DNA from: Nitrososphaerales archaeon TH703
GTDB lineage: Archaea > Thermoproteota > Nitrososphaeria > Nitrososphaerales > Nitrososphaeraceae
Assembly (NCBI GenBank): GCA_014523525.1
Contig: JAATVL010000306.1
Span: 1 to 10,125, forward strand
Length of the DNA stretch: 10,125 nucleotides
Direction: 5' to 3'
The notes under the pieces are model-generated. The model saw only the letters and a program-made list of their open reading frames with translations, was not told the DNA's origin and did not search any database. Positions 7,222-10,125 of the stretch are shown in pieces. Every line of letters starts with the position of its first letter. Position 1 is the first letter of the stretch. The position numbers and the translations under genes were made by a program.

Positions 7222-7797
7222 ATGATATCTACTTTTGATAAAGTGTTAGTAGAACTAGGAATGGGTGACGGTCAATTATTAGCAAAGATTCTTGAATACA
7301 GAAATAGTCCAAACACATGCTATGTAGGCATTGAGATCGATCCCAAACAAATTCAAAAGGCCCGTGATAAATTGAGAGGGAGAAATATTTACTTGATTAA
7401 TGAATCTTTCGAAAACGCACTTTCATATTTTCCAGATGATTATGTAGATGAGTTTATTTTTGTGCTCCCACCACCAAGCTACATAGACAAAAGCATGGAA
7501 AGTCAATGGATCTTATTGTATCAAAACATCTACAAGAAATTGAAAGAAAAAGGAACTCTAACTATTGTTACAGAAATAATAAATGATTTGCTAGAACCCG
7601 TATCTGACATTGAATTTAGATCATGGAAGAATTGGTTAAGTTCCAAGTTCGTCACTATTGGTTTTATAATAAAAGAAATGTTTGATGATAGTCCCTGTCA
7701 TTATAGCTCTCACTTTCTAGATCAATTTAAGGGAGACCGATTGAGAATAAAATTAATTACGCTAATTTTAGCAAAATCTAATTCTCAAACAATTTAA
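7222..7797 (+). CDS. Class I SAM-dependent methyltransferase, TrmB-like in outline
   Basis: From the ATG at 7222 the protein has 191 residues. It opens directly with the SAM-binding Rossmann fold: motif I VLVELGMGDGQ (8-18), the acidic end of strand 2 in VGIEID (35-40, with Glu38 and Asp40), and motif IV FVLPPPSY (80-87). Later come a helix (LYQNIYKKLKEKG) and strand (TLTIVTEI). The order and the GIEID strand recall tRNA guanine-N7 methyltransferases (TrmB) and some 16S rRNA adenine methyltransferases, but the FPDPW motif of TrmB is replaced by LPPP, so I do not name a substrate. RNA is the likeliest target by analogy only. It follows the MIP18-PqqD gene closely and converges on the zinc-finger gene 15 bases away. 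Confidence 0.8.
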   Translation: MISTFDKVLVELGMGDGQLLAKILEYRNSPNTCYVGIEIDPKQIQKARDKLRGRNIYLINESFENALSYFPDDYVDEFIFVLPPPSYIDKSMESQWILLYQNIYKKLKEKGTLTIVTEIINDLLEPVSDIEFRSWKNWLSSKFVTIGFIIKEMFDDSPCHYSSHFLDQFKGDRLRIKLITLILAKSNSQTI

Positions 7798-7808
7798 CAT
7801 AACTACAG

Positions 7809-7814
7809 TTTTTT
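7809..7814 (+). terminator. T6 tract between convergent genes
   Basis: Six T residues start 12 bases after the methyltransferase stop and overlap the end of the opposing gene; a plausible oligo-T terminator for the plus strand. Confidence 0.45.
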
Positions 7815-8220
7815 AGGTCTTACTTCTATGTAGTAACATGACGTGATCGTCCAAACATTCTCTTGAACAAAATATTGAGTAGCAATTGGCATGATTGCAT
7901 GGAATAGGGTCGACATGATTAAACTTTCTATTACAATAAGTACAAAAGGATTCTAGTTTTGTAATTTTATAGTTGGAAATAATACCTCCACAATTTCGTT
8001 TTTCTTTAAACCATTTTACATCTACATTTTGTTTCTCGGCAAAAGTCATAACTATATCATAAGCTTCATAGAAACCTTGAGCGAAAAATTCTCGATAAGA
8101 TATTTTAATATTATTTTTTCTGGAATCCAAGAAAGAGACGATCCATTTTTCGTAAGGAATAATATTTTTTTCATCTACAGCTGGAACAATTTCCCTGCCC
8201 AATTGTTCATGATCTTTCAA
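7813..8220 (-). CDS. Zinc-finger protein of unknown function
   Basis: The 135-residue product has a helical N-terminal part (about 20-75, charged and aromatic, no membrane segment) and a C-terminal Cys/His cluster: Cys93, Cys96, Cys108, His110, Cys113, Cys118, Cys122, His126 and His131. The spacing (FCTYCNRKF, then CNHANC, then FCSRECLDDH) is enough for two zinc sites, as in treble-clef or cross-brace fingers. An isolated Cys77 precedes them. I do not recognise the family; nucleic-acid or protein binding are both possible. The start is TTG at 8220. It directly follows an in-frame TAG, no in-frame ATG occurs before Met58, and a TATA-like box lies 29 bases upstream. Confidence 0.75.
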   Translation of the reverse strand: MKDHEQLGREIVPAVDEKNIIPYEKWIVSFLDSRKNNIKISYREFFAQGFYEAYDIVMTFAEKQNVDVKWFKEKRNCGGIISNYKITKLESFCTYCNRKFNHVDPIPCNHANCYSIFCSRECLDDHVMLLHRSKT

Positions 8221-8244
8221 CTAATTAAATAAAGTTCTTACTTT

Positions 8245-8254
8245 CAAATATATG
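8245..8254 (-). promoter_or_regulatory. TATA-like box for the zinc-finger gene
   Basis: CATATATTTG on the minus strand is centred 29 bases before the TTG at 8220 and supports that start. Confidence 0.5.
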
Positions 8255-8332
8255 TTTTCGCTAATCAATTTAATTCAATTTTGTAGGAATATATCTATTA
8301 AAAATGATAGCTTCATGTGGACCATTGAGTGG

Positions 8333-8340
8333 TTTATAAG
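8333..8340 (+). promoter_or_regulatory. TATA box for the 47-codon zinc-finger-like gene
   Basis: TTTATAAG, a near-ideal archaeal TATA box, is centred 27 bases before the TTG at 8364. Confidence 0.6.
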
Positions 8341-8363
8341 AACCTGGCATTAATTATTTCTAA

Positions 8364-8507
8364 TTGGAAAATACCTGTGCATATTGTGGTAAATTTTTTC
8401 ATGGAGAAAGTTGGCCCCACGTAGAGGGAAACTCAAACATGGGTGTTATGAAAATAGAAAATTTTTGCTGTGAAGAACACAGAAATTTATTTCTGGAATC
8501 TACGTAA
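8364..8507 (+). CDS. Small zinc-finger-like protein, 47 residues, TTG start
   Basis: The frame reads MENTCAYCGKFFHGE at the start and ENFCCEEHRNLFLEST at the end. Cys5, Cys8, Cys35 and Cys36 with His13, His19 or His39 could bind one zinc ion, in a CxxC ... CC-x2-H arrangement like a small treble-clef finger. TTG at 8364 directly follows an in-frame TAA, so no longer form is possible. Three signs support a real gene: the TATA box at exactly leaderless spacing, a T6 run eight bases after the stop, and a tight fit between its neighbours (11 bases from the convergent HNH gene). It is divergent from the zinc-finger gene at 7813-8220. It falls below most gene-caller length cut-offs. Function unknown. 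Confidence 0.65.
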   Translation: MENTCAYCGKFFHGESWPHVEGNSNMGVMKIENFCCEEHRNLFLEST

Positions 8508-8514
8508 GTTATTA

Positions 8515-8520
8515 TTTTTT
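8515..8520 (+). terminator. T6 tract after the 47-codon gene
   Basis: Six T residues begin eight bases after the stop codon and overlap the last codon of the convergent HNH gene. Confidence 0.45.
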
Positions 8521-8821
8521 AATTCCCAAACATCTGACCAAGATTGTTACGCATGCCGCCCAAAAATCCTTTTCTACTCTCTTTCTTTTTGACATGTTCA
8601 AAACATTTATCACATAATGATCTAAGGTTTGAAGGTCTGTTGTCTTTCAATGACCCGTTAATGTGTTCAAAAAAGGGACCATTACTTCCTCTAAATTTAA
8701 CAGAACATTTTTGACATCTATGATGTGAGCGTTCTAGTACAGTTTGTCGTATACTCAATGTTAAACTTTCATACTTCTTTTTATCAATATTTTCACTATT
8801 CCCAGTGCCAAAAAAAGACAA
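8519..8821 (-). CDS. HNH-nuclease-like small protein, third His displaced
   Basis: The 100-residue protein holds an HNH (treble-clef) core at about 22-80: CQKC (Cys36, Cys39), FFEHINGS with His53, RPSNLRSLCDKC with Asn65, Cys70 and Cys73. The two CxxC pairs should bind a structural zinc; His53 is the likely general base and Asn65 the middle residue of the motif. The last His normally follows the second CxxC directly; here the sequence is CDKCFEH, so Phe74 takes that place and His76 is two residues later. Activity is therefore doubtful. The N and C termini are Gly/Asn-rich and the C terminus is basic. The start is TTG at 8821, the only candidate before Met90. A TATA-like box at 8871-8880 would give a leader of about 27 bases. 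Confidence 0.75.
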   Translation of the reverse strand: MSFFGTGNSENIDKKKYESLTLSIRQTVLERSHHRCQKCSVKFRGSNGPFFEHINGSLKDNRPSNLRSLCDKCFEHVKKKESRKGFLGGMRNNLGQMFGN

Positions 8822-8870
8822 TGTTTTGTCTACAATAAAGCCAAAAATAACTTTTGCTATCCAAATTCTT

Positions 8871-8880
8871 ATTATATAGT
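8871..8880 (-). promoter_or_regulatory. Possible TATA box for the HNH-like gene
   Basis: ACTATATAAT on the minus strand is centred about 54 bases before the TTG start, so the transcript would have a short leader, unlike most neighbours. Confidence 0.35.
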
Positions 8881-8980
8881 TTAGGAAGGGATTGAGATGG
8901 ATTGAAATATCGACCTAAAATCCGCATAATGAGTAAAATTGTAATTGTGAGATATCAAACACAAAACGCAGTTTATTTTT

Positions 8981-8986
8981 AAAAAA
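8981..8986 (-). terminator. T6 tract downstream of the small exported protein gene
   Basis: Six A residues on the plus strand (T6 on the minus), within an A/T palindrome-like stretch (8976-8990), about 100 bases past the stop at 9088. Confidence 0.3.
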
Positions 8987-9087
8987 TTTTCACAAAACAA
9001 GTCAAACCGTAATCTGTATTAATTAATTTTCAAAAATCTATTTTATTTCAGTTACTCGGCTATTAGTGAGAAGAATATCAAACCCTT

Positions 9088-9381
9088 CTAGTTGGGCGTG
9101 ACCAAGTCAAATGGTATATCAAACCTTTCTAACTTGCATATCGATCCTGGCATACATACAACACCATAAACACGAACATTAACACATTCCAGATCCTTAT
9201 AAGGTGTACTCTTTACACAATTGTTAATTTGCTGCCTTTCAGTATTTACCTGTGTTTTATTATCTTGCTCATTTTTGCTAGCTTCTGCCCTAGCTTCTTG
9301 TATTCCATTGAATATTACAGTGGACACTAGTGATATTGTAAGCGCTAATATCAAAATATTTGTCATACTAGCATTTTTCAT
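9088..9381 (-). CDS. Small exported protein with four cysteines
   Basis: The 97-residue precursor begins with a signal peptide: MKNASMTN, a hydrophobic core (about 8-24), and a plausible cleavage after ARA (30-32). The mature part of about 65 residues has a polar Gln/Asn-rich segment (34-54) and then Cys55, Cys66, Cys76 and Cys82, which could make two disulfides outside the cell. The sequence CVNVRVYGVVCMPGSICKLE looks like a beta hairpin held by such bonds. I do not recognise the family. The ATG at 9381 is supported by a TATA-like box 25 bases upstream. No partner gene is adjacent; the tRNA gene upstream on the same strand has its own promoter. Confidence 0.75.
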   Translation of the reverse strand: MKNASMTNILILALTISLVSTVIFNGIQEARAEASKNEQDNKTQVNTERQQINNCVKSTPYKDLECVNVRVYGVVCMPGSICKLERFDIPFDLVTPN

Positions 9382-9401
9382 TATTTTGATTTTCTATACA
9401 T

Positions 9402-9411
9402 GATATATTAG
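9402..9411 (-). promoter_or_regulatory. TATA-like box for the small exported protein gene
   Basis: The minus strand reads TAATATATCA around this position, centred about 25 bases before the ATG at 9381. Confidence 0.5.
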
Positions 9412-9486
9412 AGGTGCGTTACAACAATTAGTAAAAAAAATGGGGATCTTGTTGCGAAATTTCTTTCTGTGAATTTATTCTATAAC

Positions 9487-9508
9487 AAAAATTTGAAAAA
9501 GTTAAAAA
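9487..9508 (-). terminator. Three T5 runs downstream of tRNA-Ala
   Basis: Minus-strand T5 tracts at 9508-9504, 9500-9496 and 9491-9487 lie 43-64 bases past the tRNA end. Repeated oligo-T is typical of archaeal termination. Confidence 0.45.
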
Positions 9509-9550
9509 TAGACCTTTAAAGGCAAATATTCTAGTCAGAAATACAAAAGA

Positions 9551-9658
9551 TGGACCGAGTGGGATTTGAACCCACGACCACCTACGTTTCCTCTGTAAAT
9601 GCTACACAATTTCATTTACATGCAAGGCAGGTATTCTACCAGGCTAAACTATCGGCCC
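9551..9658 (-). tRNA. tRNA-Ala(UGC) with a 34-base intron
   Basis: Folding by hand gives a complete cloverleaf: acceptor GGGCCGA/TCGGTCC, D arm with GG in the loop, anticodon stem CCTGC/GTAGG, T arm GTGGG-TTCAAAT-CCCAC and discriminator A73. The anticodon loop starts CTTGCA, giving anticodon UGC. The G3-U70 wobble pair, the identity mark of alanine tRNAs, is present. With the intron at the canonical 37/38 site, exon 1 is 9658-9621, the intron 9620-9587 and exon 2 9586-9551, so the mature tRNA has 74 bases. A shift by one base (38/39) is also possible. CCA is not encoded. Confidence 0.93.
9587..9620 (-). other. tRNA intron
   Basis: The intron begins with an 8-base stem, TGTAAATG/CATTTACA, closing an 11-base loop, then GAGGAAA. 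The helix expected between the anticodon-loop bases and the intron's 3' part forms only imperfectly (for instance three of four pairs for TTGC with GGAA), so this is a relaxed bulge-helix-bulge at best. Confidence 0.75.
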
Positions 9659-9682
9659 AATAAACAGAATATTTTTTTGGTT

Positions 9683-9692
9683 GATAATTTAA
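9683..9692 (-). promoter_or_regulatory. TATA-like box for tRNA-Ala
   Basis: TTAAATTATC on the minus strand is centred about 30 bases before the first tRNA base, consistent with transcription starting at or a few bases before the mature 5' end. Confidence 0.45.
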
Positions 9693-9746
9693 GTGCTTTT
9701 AATTAATTATCGATTAGTAAATTCCATTCCATGTTGCAACTTTTAG

Positions 9747-9860
9747 TTACGTGAATCCAAAACATACATCATATGCACATATGGATTGCACCAGAAGACC
9801 AAAATATGTTTCTATGAACAGGAACATTAATAAGAAAATCGAAATCAATTTCATTTTCAT
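9747..9860 (-). CDS. Possible 37-residue hydrophobic or secreted peptide
   Basis: The frame begins MKMKLISIFLLMFLFIETYF and ends with a short part holding Cys28 and Cys33 (SICAYDVCFGFT). Two lysines followed by a strong hydrophobic run look like a signal peptide or single membrane helix. A TATA-like box (9879-9888) sits 24 bases before the ATG, as for leaderless genes here. Against it: AT-rich DNA readily gives hydrophobic frames of this length by chance, and the frame lies upstream of the tRNA with no other context. Treat as a candidate. Confidence 0.35.
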   Translation of the reverse strand: MKMKLISIFLLMFLFIETYFGLLVQSICAYDVCFGFT

Positions 9861-9878
9861 TCCTAATCTTTAAAGCTG

Positions 9879-9888
9879 AAAAATATAC
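9879..9888 (-). promoter_or_regulatory. TATA-like box before the 37-codon frame
   Basis: GTATATTTTT on the minus strand, centred 24 bases before the ATG at 9860. Confidence 0.35.
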
Positions 9889-10125
9889 GAATGGTATCTT
9901 AAAAGTCTACCATAGAATAGATTGTATACTGGTTTTTTATTTTAAATATGTATTTACATAAGTCATGCCAGTGTGATTAAAATGCTAGTCTTTAGTTAAT
10001 CTCGGACATGCAAAAAAGTGATGTCAACTACAGGCTACTTTTAAGATCATTTTACTCTATATTTGATAAATGATTTGTTCTCTAATTTCATGTCTCACTT
10101 ATAAAAAGTGGAAAAAAATGCAGTC
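9889..10125. other. AT-rich right edge without a convincing gene
   Basis: No open frame above about 30 codons with promoter support on either strand, and no tRNA-like fold. Near the edge a TATA-like core is flanked by an inverted repeat (10096-10110) and may belong to a gene beyond the window. Confidence 0.4.
10096..10110 (+). promoter_or_regulatory. TATA-like core flanked by inverted repeat CACTT/AAGTG
   Basis: The sequence is CACTT-ATAAA-AAGTG. The TATA-like core TTATAAAAAG (10099-10108) would start a plus-strand transcript near or just past the window edge. The flanking repeat could be an operator over the promoter. Confidence 0.3.

Noticed and set aside
5459-7797. An operon joining mtnA, the MIP18-PqqD gene and the methyltransferase into one pathway
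   Set aside because: Each downstream gene has its own TATA box at leaderless spacing, and no shared pathway links the three products.
8929-8982. 17-codon plus-strand frame followed by a T run
   Set aside because: Very short, the upstream A/T stretch is off spacing, and the T run is explained by an A/T palindrome in the spacer.
9513-9522. Perfect 10-base palindrome CCTTTAAAGG
   Set aside because: Short, a single copy, and positioned between the tRNA and its T-run terminator with no promoter to regulate.
1-10125. CRISPR array, insertion sequence, attachment site or defence cassette
   Set aside because: I found no spaced repeats, transposase, integrase or known defence domains. The HNH-like protein alone, with a displaced His and no partner, is not enough to claim one.

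Overview
This is a gene-dense, AT-rich window (roughly one third G+C by eye) that reads as archaeal and most probably thaumarchaeal (Nitrososphaerota, of the Nitrososphaera/Nitrosocosmicus type). Three things point there. Nearly every gene has an A/T-only TATA-like box centred 24-31 bases before its start codon and no Shine-Dalgarno site, which is the layout of leaderless archaeal transcripts. A tRNA-Ala gene carries an intron next to the anticodon. Several proteins (the MIP18-PqqD fusion, the compact AAA+ ATPase, the small unknown proteins) look like archaeal families. The taxonomic call is inference; no rRNA or other marker gene is present.

Layout. 106-1250 holds two small unknown genes on the minus strand separated by about 480 bases without a convincing gene. 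1528-2811 (+) encodes an exported HtrA/DegP-type serine protease. It converges on a small unknown gene (2889-3275, -). That gene is divergent from a membrane-anchored winged-helix protein with a glycine-rich repeat tail (3508-4131, +). The tail gene converges on an AAA+ ATPase (about 4273-5007, -). After 440 bases of AT-rich spacer comes a run of three plus-strand genes: methylthioribose-1-phosphate isomerase (mtnA, 5459-6535), a MIP18/DUF59-PqqD fusion (6581-7183) and a class I SAM-dependent methyltransferase (7222-7797). The last two each have their own TATA box, so co-orientation does not require an operon.

7813-8821 holds three small Cys/His-rich proteins: a zinc-finger protein (-), a 47-codon zinc-finger-like gene (+, 8364-8507) and an HNH-nuclease-like protein (-). 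All three start with TTG in my reading. The window ends with a small exported cysteine-containing protein (9088-9381, -), an intron-containing tRNA-Ala(UGC) (9551-9658, -), a possible 37-residue hydrophobic peptide (9747-9860, -) and AT-rich DNA with a TATA box pointing out of the window at the right edge.

How the genes work together. I see no single dedicated system. mtnA belongs to methionine salvage, the MIP18-like protein to iron-sulfur cluster delivery, HtrA to protein quality control outside the membrane, and the tRNA to translation. The least explained parts are the PqqD fusion, the winged-helix protein with the tail of exact 15-base repeats, the Cys/His-rich trio and the small leaderless genes.
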